The position numbers were made by a program, and so were the translations under genes. Below, piece after piece: positions 34,731 through 43,958 of a stretch of 64,000 nt of DNA (the stretch's first letter is position 1; every line of letters begins with the position of its first letter). The notes beneath the pieces were generated by a model. It was not told the origin of the DNA. It was given only the letters and a program-made list of their open reading frames with translations, and searched no databases. The stretch is from an uncultured Paracoccaceae bacterium (GTDB lineage Bacteria; Pseudomonadota; Alphaproteobacteria; Rhodobacterales; Rhodobacteraceae): positions 868,001-932,000 of the forward strand of contig CANKZJ010000001.1 in the NCBI GenBank assembly GCA_947488605.1. The letters run 5' to 3'.

Positions 34731-35600
34731 ATGCGTAACGTGACCAAAGACAATATCACGGATGTTTTCAAAAGCTACATGGCCGATGATATGCCGGCGC
34801 GAACGCGCGAAATCATGAGCTCTCTGGTCCAGCATCTGCATGACTTTGCACGCGAGACGAACCTGACCCATGACGAATGGCGCCAAGGCATTGCCTTCCT
34901 TGAAGGCTGTGCGGCCATTGAATCCGAGGACCGGCACGAGTTTGTTCTAGCCTCGGATGTGCTGGGCGTGTCTTCCTTGGTCGACATGCTGCATTCCAGT
35001 GATGACGCAACATCTTCGTCGGTACTGGGACCATTCCACGTGTCCGGCGCACCACCACTTGCCGTAGGTGGCGACATGAAGCGCGATTTCGGCGGACCCG
35101 TGCTTTTGGCCCAAGGCGTCATCCGCGACACTGAAGGCAACCCAATTGCTGGTGCTGAAATAGACATCTGGCAGACCGCCCCGAATGGCCTCTATGCCAG
35201 CCAGGATGACGCGCAGGATATCTTCTCTTTTCATGGCTTAATGACTGTGGGCAATGATGGCCGCTATGCGTTCACAACCGTGAAACCGGTTGAGTACACT
35301 GTGCCGTCAGATGGCCCTGTGGGTGACATCCTGCGTGCGTGTGGTCGGCACCCTTGGCGGCCATCGCACCTGCATTACATCGTCAAAGCACCCGGTTTCC
35401 GTACCTTGGTCACCGAAGTCTTCCCCGAAGATGACCCCTATCTGGACCAAGACACTGTGTTCGGTGTGCGCGATGATCTGGTCATGAAGTATGAGGAAAA
35501 GCCAGCCTCCAGTTTCCCCGATGGCATGGCACTGTCCGGCAAAGTGACCGCGCCCTATCTGGCGGTCGACTTTGACGTCATTCTTGCGCAGGACAACTAA
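34731..35600 (+). CDS. Intradiol ring-cleavage dioxygenase, hydroxyquinol 1,2-dioxygenase type
   Basis: 289-residue non-haem Fe(III) enzyme: a helical N-terminal dimerisation domain (1-100) and a beta-sandwich catalytic domain. Iron ligands are the Tyr in GLYASQDD, the Tyr in KPVEYTVPSDGPVGD and the two His in RPSHLHYIVKAPGF. The GPVGD and RHPWRPSHLH wording favours hydroxyquinol over catechol dioxygenase. It would form maleylacetate from hydroxyquinol; no maleylacetate reductase is nearby, so the real substrate or downstream route may differ. Last gene of the operon. Confidence 0.85.
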   Translation: MRNVTKDNITDVFKSYMADDMPARTREIMSSLVQHLHDFARETNLTHDEWRQGIAFLEGCAAIESEDRHEFVLASDVLGVSSLVDMLHSSDDATSSSVLGPFHVSGAPPLAVGGDMKRDFGGPVLLAQGVIRDTEGNPIAGAEIDIWQTAPNGLYASQDDAQDIFSFHGLMTVGNDGRYAFTTVKPVEYTVPSDGPVGDILRACGRHPWRPSHLHYIVKAPGFRTLVTEVFPEDDPYLDQDTVFGVRDDLVMKYEEKPASSFPDGMALSGKVTAPYLAVDFDVILAQDN

Positions 35601-35603
35601 ACG

Positions 35604-36035
35604 CTACCGGACCACATAGACCGAACAGTTAGAATGGCGCACCACCCGCGCAGCGTTCGGACCCAACAGGTAGTCTTTGAAATCAGGCTTGTGAGCACCG
35701 ATAACAATCAGACTGGAACCGGCCTTTTTCGCCAGATCTATGATTTCTTCATAGGCCGTGCCCGTTGCCACAATGTGACGTGTCTTGCTGTTGGCGTCTG
35801 CGCCAATTGTTGCTGTTACAATGGTGTTAAGCGCTTCTTTCGAGGCATCAACCATCTTGGTGTGATGATCGCTCTCAAAGAAGCTGCCGACGACACTTTT
35901 TCCAAAATCCGGTACGACCGTGACAACATCCAAAGTTACCCCTGCCAGATCGGCCATTTTCTTGGCTTCCCGGATGACAGCGTTGTCTTGGTCACCGTCG
36001 GAAATATCGACTGCGCATAATACAGGTCCGGTCAT
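35604..36035 (-). CDS. Universal stress protein (UspA family)
   Basis: 143 residues, Rossmann-like. It starts PVLCAVDISDGDQD and ends with the ATP-binding pattern VIGAHKPDFKDYLLGPNAARVVRHSNCSVYVV, seen as G-x2-H-x9-G-x-N-A-x4-R-x-S. It overlaps the end of the TRAP fused permease; UspA genes often sit with TRAP systems (for example TeaD in Halomonas), where they may gate transport. Convergent with the dioxygenase gene, three bases away. Confidence 0.9.
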   Translation of the reverse strand: MTGPVLCAVDISDGDQDNAVIREAKKMADLAGVTLDVVTVVPDFGKSVVGSFFESDHHTKMVDASKEALNTIVTATIGADANSKTRHIVATGTAYEEIIDLAKKAGSSLIVIGAHKPDFKDYLLGPNAARVVRHSNCSVYVVR

Positions 36036-38656
36036 GCGAGCTCTCCTTTTAGAGCGGTGCGGCGCACGCGCCCACTTTGCAGAAAATAGATACCCATCAG
36101 GAATATCAGCGCTGGAATAAACACAAGTTCCTTGGGCATCTGCGATTGCGGTGCGAGGACTTCTTTGACGGTCACGAATTCATCGCCGTAGAAATCATAG
36201 TCAGCCAAAGCACTAGAATGGGTCGAGCCGAACATTGGCTCTTCTACCAATAGCGTGTCACCTTCGGGGATCAGCAAAAGACCCATCGCTGAAAGGCGCT
36301 CAGCCGGGGCTTCTTCACCGATGGACAACACGAGTGTCGTATCGCGCAACTCGCTGGTGTCGAAGTCTGGTCCATTGATGACCACACGAATATCACTGCC
36401 TGCCTCTGCACCTTCAATAACCTCGACCAGACTGCTTGGGTTCATCTCGGCAAATGGCGGCTGCACGCGGTCCATGATGAAGTCGGGCCGGAACAGCATC
36501 AACGCGATCAAGATCAATGCGACGCTCTCATAAATGCGGCTCTTAGTGACAAACCAGCCCATCGTCCCTGCGGTGAACACCAGTATGGCTATACTGGCCG
36601 ATATGAACACAAGTATGCCTTGGGCCCATCCGACGTCGATCAACAACAGATCCGTGTTAAAGATGAACACAAACGGCAATGCGACGGTCCGCAAGGAATA
36701 GAAGAACGCCACGAACCCTGTCTTGATCGCATCGCCACCAGACACGGCGGCGGCGGCAAAACTGGCAAGCCCGACCGGCGGCGTCACATCCGCCATGATA
36801 CCAAAGTAGAACACGAACAGGTGGACCGCGATAAGCGGCACAACCAAACCAGATTGCGCGCCAAGCTCAACAACAACGCCAGCCATCAAAGATGACACAA
36901 CGATATAATTCGCAGTCGTCGGCAAACCCATACCTAGGATCAGCGACAACAAACCCACCAAGACCAACATCGCAATCAGATTGCCACCCGATAGGAATTC
37001 AACCAAATCAGCCATGACTTGCCCGACGCCGGTCAGTGTCACCGTCCCTACGATCACACCAGCAGTCGCCGTTGCAAGGCCGATACCAATCATGTTGCGT
37101 GCGCCATCAATCAAGCCTTGCAGCAGATCAACGATGCCGTCCTTGAACCGCTCAACCAACGCGCTTTCACCACGAAAGATTGCTTTAAGAGGGCGCTGGG
37201 TCAGCAAGATCACAAACAACAACATCGTTGCCCAAAACGCGGATAAGCCCGGAGACTTTTGCTCAATCATCAGGAAATAGACCAACACGACAATCGGCAG
37301 CAGGAAATAGAGGCCTGCTTTGTAGATCTCACCAACGACCGGTAATTCGACCTCTTTGGCGTTAGGATCGTCCGCCTCAAGGTCAGGGACGCTGGCCGCG
37401 ATGTACAAAAGGCCAGCATAGGCCGCGAAGACAAGCGCGGACAAAACCAAGCCCGAGTTTGGCACAACATTTGTGATTGCCCGAACAGGATATTGCACAC
37501 CGTAGCAAAGCGCAGCGAAGCCGACAAAGAACGCCGCCATCCCGCCGATGGTACGCCCCATGGACACAACACGGTTGCCCAGTGTTGGCATGTTGTTTTT
37601 CACGGCTTCAAGGTGGACGATATAGACCAGCGCGATGTAAGAAATTGTCGCTGGCAGGAATGCGTGGGTAATCACCTCGACATATGAAATGCCGACATAT
37701 TCCACCATCAAAAACGCGGCAGCACCCATAACAGGCGGCATGATCTGCCCGTTGACGGACGATGCAACTTCGACAGCACCCGCCTTTTCAGACGAGAAAC
37801 CGACCCGCTTCATCAGCGGAATGGTGAATGTGCCTGTGGTCACAACATTGGCGATAGAGGATCCTGAAATCAGACCCGTTGCGGCAGAGCCAACAACAGC
37901 CGCTTTAGCAGGTCCGCCCTTGAGGTGACCCAGCGCACCAAATGCCATTTTGATAAAGTAATTGCCCGCGCCCGCCTTGTCCAACAAGGCCCCAAACAAC
38001 ACAAACAAGAAGACGAATTTAGTCGATACGCCAAGTGCGATCCCAAAGACGCCTTCGGACGTGATCCACATATGGCTCATCGCTTTTTTCAGTGATGCAC
38101 CGCCCCAGCGGATCACGTCGGGAAAGACCGTGGATGACCCAAAGAAAACATAGAGCAAGAAGATCGTAGCGATGATCGCCATCGCGGGGCCTAAGGCGCG
38201 GCGTGCACCTTCGAATAATAAAAGCAAACCGACAAGGGCAAACCACTTGTCGACATCATCTGCCAATCCGCCGGATTGAACGATCTTTTCATAAAAGAAA
38301 TAGCCGTAAAGTGCTATGAAAACGCCAGCAAACCCCATGATCCAGTCTTGGGCGGGGATGTAATCACGCGGGCTGGATTTCAAGGCAGGATAGGCCATGA
38401 ACGCCAGAAAAATAGCAAATGCGAGGTGGATTTGGCGCGAGTTATTTACGACTGATCCGGGTAGAAGCTGGTTGGAAAGCGGAGAGGCCAGAATGACTTG
38501 GAAAACCGACCATGTGATCGCGACAATGGACAGGAAAAGACCAACTTTACCGATGGGGTTACGCGCACCGGCGTCCGAAGATGAAACAAGCTCTTGAAGC
38601 TCCGCTTCGCTGAGGCCTTGTTTTTGGTCTTGGCTGTTGATTTGATCGGTGGCCAT
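36032..38656 (-). CDS. TRAP transporter fused 4TM/12TM permease (TAXI type)
   Basis: 874-residue membrane protein with the DctQ-like small subunit fused N-terminally to a DctM-like domain, plus a soluble C-terminal region rich in acidic residues (around 720-840, with DIRVVINGPDFDTSEL) before a last helix. Signature stretches are KGGPAKAAVVGSAATGLISGSS and GLPTTANYIVVSSLMAGV. Works with the TAXI binding protein upstream. The UspA gene follows with a four-base overlap. Confidence 0.9.
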   Translation of the reverse strand: MATDQINSQDQKQGLSEAELQELVSSSDAGARNPIGKVGLFLSIVAITWSVFQVILASPLSNQLLPGSVVNNSRQIHLAFAIFLAFMAYPALKSSPRDYIPAQDWIMGFAGVFIALYGYFFYEKIVQSGGLADDVDKWFALVGLLLLFEGARRALGPAMAIIATIFLLYVFFGSSTVFPDVIRWGGASLKKAMSHMWITSEGVFGIALGVSTKFVFLFVLFGALLDKAGAGNYFIKMAFGALGHLKGGPAKAAVVGSAATGLISGSSIANVVTTGTFTIPLMKRVGFSSEKAGAVEVASSVNGQIMPPVMGAAAFLMVEYVGISYVEVITHAFLPATISYIALVYIVHLEAVKNNMPTLGNRVVSMGRTIGGMAAFFVGFAALCYGVQYPVRAITNVVPNSGLVLSALVFAAYAGLLYIAASVPDLEADDPNAKEVELPVVGEIYKAGLYFLLPIVVLVYFLMIEQKSPGLSAFWATMLLFVILLTQRPLKAIFRGESALVERFKDGIVDLLQGLIDGARNMIGIGLATATAGVIVGTVTLTGVGQVMADLVEFLSGGNLIAMLVLVGLLSLILGMGLPTTANYIVVSSLMAGVVVELGAQSGLVVPLIAVHLFVFYFGIMADVTPPVGLASFAAAAVSGGDAIKTGFVAFFYSLRTVALPFVFIFNTDLLLIDVGWAQGILVFISASIAILVFTAGTMGWFVTKSRIYESVALILIALMLFRPDFIMDRVQPPFAEMNPSSLVEVIEGAEAGSDIRVVINGPDFDTSELRDTTLVLSIGEEAPAERLSAMGLLLIPEGDTLLVEEPMFGSTHSSALADYDFYGDEFVTVKEVLAPQSQMPKELVFIPALIFLMGIYFLQSGRVRRTALKGELA

Positions 38657-38715
38657 GTCGTTTCACTCCCCTAAAGTGCGGCTCGGACCGGCAAGGTCAA
38701 CGAGCTTATGTTGAA

Positions 38716-38762
38716 GAGGCGATGTCCCGCCTCCTCAAATTGCTTAAGCGTCGCCTAGGCGA
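38716..38762 (-). promoter_or_regulatory. Two stem-loops between TAXI binding-protein and permease genes
   Basis: GAGGCG-N6-CGCCTC at 38716-38733 and the perfect palindrome TCGCCTAGGCGA at 38751-38762 lie in the 109-base gap. Hairpins at this position commonly protect the binding-protein mRNA or attenuate the permease, so more binding protein than permease is made. Confidence 0.5.
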
Positions 38763-38765
38763 GGA

Positions 38766-39737
38766 TTATTCCATCCAACCTTGTTCGCGGTAGTATCTAG
38801 CCGCACCGGGGTGGATCGTGGCGGACAGACCAGCAGATGCCATTTCTTCGGGGTCGAGGTTTGCAAATGCTGGGTGCAGACCGCGGAAATCGTCAATGTT
38901 ATCAAAGACAGCAGAGACAAGGACGTAGACCACGTCTTCGGATACAGCATCGGAAGATACGAATGTCGCGCCCACACCGAACGTCTGAATATCGGCATCA
39001 TTGCCGCGATACATGCCGCCTGGGATCGTCGCGGAGCGGTAGTAGGAATTGTCAGCAATCAATGCTTCAATCTCGGGACCGGACACTTCAACAAGAACAG
39101 AATCACAAGCTGTTGTTGCCTCTTGGATCGAACCGGATGGGTGGCCAACCGTGTAGATCATCGCATCGATCTGGTTGTCGCACAGCGCTGATGATTGCTC
39201 TGCCGCTTTCAGCTCGGATGCCAAAGCAAAGCTGTCCATTGTCCAGCCCATCTGCTCCATCACGACTTCCATTGTGCCGCGCTGACCGGAACCGGGGTTA
39301 CCAATGTTCACACGCTTGCCTTCAAGATCGGCCAAAGTTGTGATGCCGGCGTCTGCACGGGCTACGACAGTGAACGGCTCGGGATGTACGGAAAACACTG
39401 CGCGCAGACCTTCAAAAGCGCCCTGCTCTTCGAAACGCGATGTACCGTTGAATGCGTGGAACTGCCAATCGGACTGGGCGACGCCAAACTCAAGCTCGCC
39501 TTCACGAATGGTGTTAATGTTATAAACTGATCCACCGGTCGACTCGACGGAACAACGAATACCATGATCACGGCGACCTTGGTTAACGAGACGGCAAATC
39601 GCACCGCCAGTTGGATAATAAACGCCGGTGACACCACCGGTCCCGATTGTGATGAACTCTTCGGCCATAGCAGCCGGGGCTGACAACGTCAGCGCCACGG
39701 CAATGGCCGCGAGTTTCGATGTTTTATTCTTGATCAT
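38766..39737 (-). CDS. TAXI family TRAP transporter solute-binding protein
   Basis: 323 residues with a Sec signal peptide (SKLAAIAVALTLSAPAAMAEE). EFITIGTGGVTGVYYPTGGAICRLVN (seen as TIGTGGVTGVYYPTGG) is the hallmark of the TAXI family, with VSAVFDNIDDFRGLHPAF near the end. Related proteins bind glutamate or other small acids; ligand unknown here. First gene of the minus-strand transporter operon, divergent from the aminotransferase. Confidence 0.92.
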   Translation of the reverse strand: MIKNKTSKLAAIAVALTLSAPAAMAEEFITIGTGGVTGVYYPTGGAICRLVNQGRRDHGIRCSVESTGGSVYNINTIREGELEFGVAQSDWQFHAFNGTSRFEEQGAFEGLRAVFSVHPEPFTVVARADAGITTLADLEGKRVNIGNPGSGQRGTMEVVMEQMGWTMDSFALASELKAAEQSSALCDNQIDAMIYTVGHPSGSIQEATTACDSVLVEVSGPEIEALIADNSYYRSATIPGGMYRGNDADIQTFGVGATFVSSDAVSEDVVYVLVSAVFDNIDDFRGLHPAFANLDPEEMASAGLSATIHPGAARYYREQGWME

Positions 39738-39786
39738 TATTGTTCTCCCGAAGTCAGAATTTCAGCGTGTAGGGGGTGCGGTAATC

Positions 39787-39869
39787 GACACATTTGTGAG
39801 TGAAAAATAATTAAAGGCACCCCCCAGTGCTGTCATGCAGGGAACCCCCACCTGAGCCACAAATGTCTC
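39787..39869. promoter_or_regulatory. Inverted ACATTTGTG / CACAAATGT pair in the divergent promoter region
   Basis: GACACATTTGTG (39787-39798) and CACAAATGTCTC (39858-39869) are inverted copies sharing nine bases, in the 226-base gap between the TAXI gene and the aminotransferase. They may be sites for the response regulator encoded downstream. Nothing else in this gap is recognisable. Confidence 0.4.
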
Positions 39870-39963
39870 AGTGAAGAGGCCCGATGTATATGCGCGTAAC
39901 TACCTATAGCGAAAATTTAGCATAAATGAGACTGTCTTACCGTAGCGCGGCGGGGTCCTAGCA

Positions 39964-41295
39964 ATGAGCCATGTTTTTCCACGTCATTCCAAAAACTTAC
40001 CACCTGTCGGCTTGACCGGCGACGGTGTCTATTTGACTGATGCGGACGGCAAGCAATATTTTGACGGATCAGGCGGTGCCGCGGTCTCTTGTCTGGGCCA
40101 CAGCGACCAAGATGTGATCAACGCCATCAAAAAACAGCTTGATTCGATGGCTTTTGCACACACAAGCTTTCTGTCGTCATCGCCAGCCGAAGCGCTGGCG
40201 GATCTGCTGATTGAACACGCTCCACAAGGTTTGGATCGCGTCTATTTCGTGTCCGGTGGATCCGAAGCAGTGGAAGCGGCGCTAAAACTAGCGCGCCAAT
40301 ACTACGTTGAGATCGGTCAACCGAAACGGTCTAAGATCATCGCACGCAGCCAAAGCTATCATGGCAACACACTCGGCGCATTGGCCGTCGGTGGCAACGC
40401 ATGGCGCAGGGCTCAATTTGCACCCCTCTTGATCGATGTCAGCCACATCGCACCGTGCTACGCATACCGCGAACAACTCACCGGCGAGAGCGAAATTGAT
40501 TTCGGATTGCGCCTTGCGAATGAACTCGAGGCCGAAATTCTACGCCTGGGCGCGGATGAAGTCATGGCCTTCGTCGCAGAGCCCGTCGTCGGTGCCACGC
40601 TGGGTGCAGTGCCCGCTGCAGATGGATATTTCAAACGCATCCGCGAGATTTGCGATCAATACGGCGTTCTTCTCATCTTGGATGAGGTCATGTGCGGCAT
40701 GGGTCGCACAGGTACTCTGTTCGCATCCGAATACGACGAAATTAGCCCCGATATTTGCACGATCGCCAAAGGTCTCGGTGCAGGGTACCAGCCAATTGGT
40801 GCGACGCTGTGCTCCAAGACGATCTACGACGCGATCCAAAATGGTAGTGGCTTTTTTCAACATGGCCACACCTATGTCGGCCATCCAACAGCCTGTGCAG
40901 CAGGCCTCGCGGTTGTTGAAAAACTCACATCCGGCTTAGTCGATGGCGTAAATGCGAAGGGTGAAATGCTGCAAGACATGCTGCGCGCCTCACTTGGTCA
41001 GCACCCTTTGGTTGGTGACATTCGGGGGCGCGGTTTGTTTGTAGGCGTTGAATTTGTCCAAGATCGAGACACCAAAGCCTGCCTTGATCCATCGCTTAAG
41101 TTTAACGCCCACCTGAAAAAAGCGGCCTTCGCTCATGGGCTGATCTGCTACCCGATGGGCGGTACGGTGGACGGACAACGCGGTGATCACGTCCTGCTCG
41201 CACCTCCTTTCATCAGCGAACCCGATCATCTGGCCGAAGTTGTTGATAAACTCACGGCGGCAATTCATTCCGTTACCGCCGACCTCGGTTTGTGA
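39964..41295 (+). CDS. Class III aminotransferase (aspartate aminotransferase family)
   Basis: 443-residue fold-type I PLP enzyme. SGGSEAVEAALKLARQYY, RSQSYHGNTLGAL, LLILDEVMCGMGRTG and the PLP lysine in CTIAKGLGAGYQPIGA identify an omega-amino acid:pyruvate or 2-oxoglutarate transaminase. Its gene diverges from a TAXI-TRAP importer and precedes a two-component system, so it probably handles the imported compound, perhaps an amino acid or amine. The specific substrate is not readable. Confidence 0.88.
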   Translation: MSHVFPRHSKNLPPVGLTGDGVYLTDADGKQYFDGSGGAAVSCLGHSDQDVINAIKKQLDSMAFAHTSFLSSSPAEALADLLIEHAPQGLDRVYFVSGGSEAVEAALKLARQYYVEIGQPKRSKIIARSQSYHGNTLGALAVGGNAWRRAQFAPLLIDVSHIAPCYAYREQLTGESEIDFGLRLANELEAEILRLGADEVMAFVAEPVVGATLGAVPAADGYFKRIREICDQYGVLLILDEVMCGMGRTGTLFASEYDEISPDICTIAKGLGAGYQPIGATLCSKTIYDAIQNGSGFFQHGHTYVGHPTACAAGLAVVEKLTSGLVDGVNAKGEMLQDMLRASLGQHPLVGDIRGRGLFVGVEFVQDRDTKACLDPSLKFNAHLKKAAFAHGLICYPMGGTVDGQRGDHVLLAPPFISEPDHLAEVVDKLTAAIHSVTADLGL

Positions 41296-41331
41296 CTTGA
41301 TGCTTTGATCTCGAAAGGCCACGCTTGATCT

Positions 41332-43278
41332 ATGCGATATTCACTTGGCTTCATTCTAGCGCTTAGCCTTGCAGGCCTTCAATTCTTGGCCATCACAACC
41401 GTTGTTTCTACATCATACGTATCTTCACAACGGGCGATGCTGGACCATGCGCGTGGGCTCATGGAAGATGCAGGCGCGAACGCCGCCGAACAAACCAAGC
41501 GTTTTTTGGAACCGGCGAGAGACGTCACCGACCATGTCAGCAGTATTCTCAACAACGGCGTCATTTCAACAGATAGCCGCCAAGATATGGAAAGGTACTT
41601 CTTTCAAGTCCTTGGAACCACGAACCAACTTTCCGGTATCTACTACGGCGATGAAGTCGGCAATTTTGTCTATGTCATGAAGAGCAATGGTCCGGGGCCT
41701 TTTAGGACCAAATTTATCAACGTCGAAGGCGACACCCGCTCTGTTGACTTCATTTGGCGCAACGAGGACTACTCCGTCGTTGAACGCAGCGCGGATCCCT
41801 CGGACCGCTTCGATGCGCGCACCCGCCCTTGGTATATCCAGGCAAGCACACTCGGCGCACGCATTTGGACAGAGCCCTATATTTTCTTCACGTCTCAGCA
41901 ACCCGGTGTGACCGTGGCGGCACCCGTGATGGTCCAAGATGACCAGCTACACGGTGTCGTGGGTATTGATCTTGATATTGCGGATATCTCGTTGTTCCTG
42001 TCCGATCTGACGATTGGTGAAACTGGGTCCGCCTTTATTCTAAGTGACGAAGGCCAAGTCATTGCACACCCTGATCCTGCCCAGATCACCATGCGAAATG
42101 ATGATGGTACGCTTGATTTTGCCGACATCAGCGAATTCAACGATCCTATTGTGCGCGCGGCCTTTACGCGTTCTACGCTCGGCGACACGCCACCTGATAG
42201 CGCGCTTAGATCGCAATTCGATTTTGACGGCGACAGATACATGACACTGCTGTTGCCCATACCGGGGATAGATCTTTCGTGGAACATTGCGGTGTTCGCG
42301 TCAGAGGGGGATTTCATCCAAGGGATTAAAGACAATCGCAGGCGCAATATCTGGATTGCGGCAATTATTTCATTGGTTACTGCGATCATCGGGATCATTT
42401 TGGCGGAATTCATCCTGAGACCTGTACGTGCTTTTGCGGTGCGCACGTCGCTTGTCTCACAAGGCGAAATGCCAACATCCACCCCGTTGCCACGCACCTA
42501 TCAAGAACTGCGTAAAGCCAATAAAACCCTGATCAATGAAATCGCACAACGCCGGGTCTCAGATGCGAAAGTCGAAGATCTCAATCGCGAGCTTTCTCAT
42601 TCCTCACGTGTGAATGTGATGGGACAAATGGCAACCGGCTTGGCACATGAACTCAGCCAACCACTCACCGCGATTTCACAGAATTTGGACACAGCCATTT
42701 CAGTTGCCAAGTCCGAGGAAAAACCGAACGACGAATTGCTTTCGATCCTGAATGAATTGGACGAACAAGCACATCAGGGCGGCGATGTCATCCGCGCCTT
42801 GCGTGGTTTCGTGCGCAAAGACGACGGCACGCCGGAGGCGTTCGATGTTAAAGAGTTGATTTTGCAGACATGCCGCCTGATGCGCAATGAAACTGACAAC
42901 GCAGGCGTTACAATCAAGACAGAAATACCTGACCTTCCAGCAGCGTTTGGCATCCGTGTCCAAATTGCCCAGACGTTGATCAACCTGATGCGCAACGCTG
43001 TGGATGCGATGGAAAATGCACAAGTCGCCATGCGGACCATCACAATTACCGTTGTCAATTTGGGGCAATCAGTCGAAGTCAGGGTAGACGACACTGGCCC
43101 CGGTGTAGACGCAGATGTCACTCTTTTTAAGCAGTTCCAAACCAACAAAGCAGATGGCATGGGGTTGGGTCTGTCGATTTCGCGCACGATTGTCGAAGCG
43201 AATGGTGGGCGAATTTGGCACGATACAACGGCCAGCGGCACGCGGTTCTGTTTTACAGTCCCCCTTGAAAGGCGGTAA
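41332..43278 (+). CDS. Sensor histidine kinase with dCache-type periplasmic domain
   Basis: 648 residues. A signal-anchor helix (LGFILALSLAGLQFLAITTVV), a periplasmic dCache_1 sensor (about 35-330; RTRPWYIQAS and GVVGIDLDIADISLFL are typical), a second helix near 340-360 (IWIAAIISLVTAIIGIILAEF), a short linker and a HisKA-type domain with His439 in GLAHELSQPLTA, and an HATPase with N, G1 (DDTGPGVD) and G2 (GMGLGLSISRTI) boxes. The architecture and the HELSQPL motif resemble DctB/FixL-type kinases of transport regulation. Likely senses the TAXI ligand. Confidence 0.9.
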   Translation: MRYSLGFILALSLAGLQFLAITTVVSTSYVSSQRAMLDHARGLMEDAGANAAEQTKRFLEPARDVTDHVSSILNNGVISTDSRQDMERYFFQVLGTTNQLSGIYYGDEVGNFVYVMKSNGPGPFRTKFINVEGDTRSVDFIWRNEDYSVVERSADPSDRFDARTRPWYIQASTLGARIWTEPYIFFTSQQPGVTVAAPVMVQDDQLHGVVGIDLDIADISLFLSDLTIGETGSAFILSDEGQVIAHPDPAQITMRNDDGTLDFADISEFNDPIVRAAFTRSTLGDTPPDSALRSQFDFDGDRYMTLLLPIPGIDLSWNIAVFASEGDFIQGIKDNRRRNIWIAAIISLVTAIIGIILAEFILRPVRAFAVRTSLVSQGEMPTSTPLPRTYQELRKANKTLINEIAQRRVSDAKVEDLNRELSHSSRVNVMGQMATGLAHELSQPLTAISQNLDTAISVAKSEEKPNDELLSILNELDEQAHQGGDVIRALRGFVRKDDGTPEAFDVKELILQTCRLMRNETDNAGVTIKTEIPDLPAAFGIRVQIAQTLINLMRNAVDAMENAQVAMRTITITVVNLGQSVEVRVDDTGPGVDADVTLFKQFQTNKADGMGLGLSISRTIVEANGGRIWHDTTASGTRFCFTVPLERR

Positions 43279-43319
43279 CGTCCTGTGACCTTTCCACTTG
43301 AAAAGCAGGTAGTCGTGTT

Positions 43320-43958
43320 GTGACAACCGATCAGCCCCTTCAATCAACCGTCTTCTTGGTCGATGACGATCGCAAAATTCGCACAACGCTATCGCGTGCG
43401 TTGGCCAAGCGGGGCTTCAACGTCCGCACTTTTGAAAACGCTGCCGATTTCCTTGATGCTTACGATGCCGCTGAACCGGGATGCCTTGTGCTTGACTATG
43501 GTCTGCCTGAAATGAACGGTTTGGAGCTGCAAACAGTCTTATCAAGCAAGCAAATCATCATTCCGATTATCTTCATCTCTGGGCACGGTGGCATCCCTGA
43601 ATCGGTTCAGGCCATCAAGGCGGGTGCGATCGACTTCCTTGAAAAACCTTTCAGGCAGCACGTTCTTGTCGACTGTATCACCGCTGCTTTTGCGACCGAT
43701 ATGGCCGCCCGCAAAAAGCAAGTGGTTTATCAGTCTGCGCGTCAAAACTTTGCAAGTCTGACCGCCCGCGAAAAGGAAATTGCGAATTTCATGATGGCCA
43801 ATCCATCCAATACGGCAAGCAAGGAAATCGGACGTGAACTCAATATTAGCCCCAGGACGGTCGATCACCACCGTGCCCGCATCCTCGCCAAGATGAACAT
43901 CAAATCGGTCGCCGAACTCATTGATCTTTCGATCACTGTAGCAGATCGCACTGACTAG
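43320..43958 (+). CDS. FixJ/NarL-type response regulator
   Basis: 212 residues with a receiver domain (VFLVDDDRKIR, phospho-acceptor Asp59 in CLVLDYGLPEMNG, Lys in FLEKPF) and a LuxR/GerE helix-turn-helix (LTAREKEIANFMMANPSN, then SKEIGRELNISPRTVDHHRARI). The start is a GTG at 43320. It is the partner of the kinase and could act at the inverted repeats in the 39.8-kb promoter region. Its end overlaps the convergent CMD gene by four bases. Confidence 0.92.
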   Translation: MTTDQPLQSTVFLVDDDRKIRTTLSRALAKRGFNVRTFENAADFLDAYDAAEPGCLVLDYGLPEMNGLELQTVLSSKQIIIPIIFISGHGGIPESVQAIKAGAIDFLEKPFRQHVLVDCITAAFATDMAARKKQVVYQSARQNFASLTAREKEIANFMMANPSNTASKEIGRELNISPRTVDHHRARILAKMNIKSVAELIDLSITVADRTD

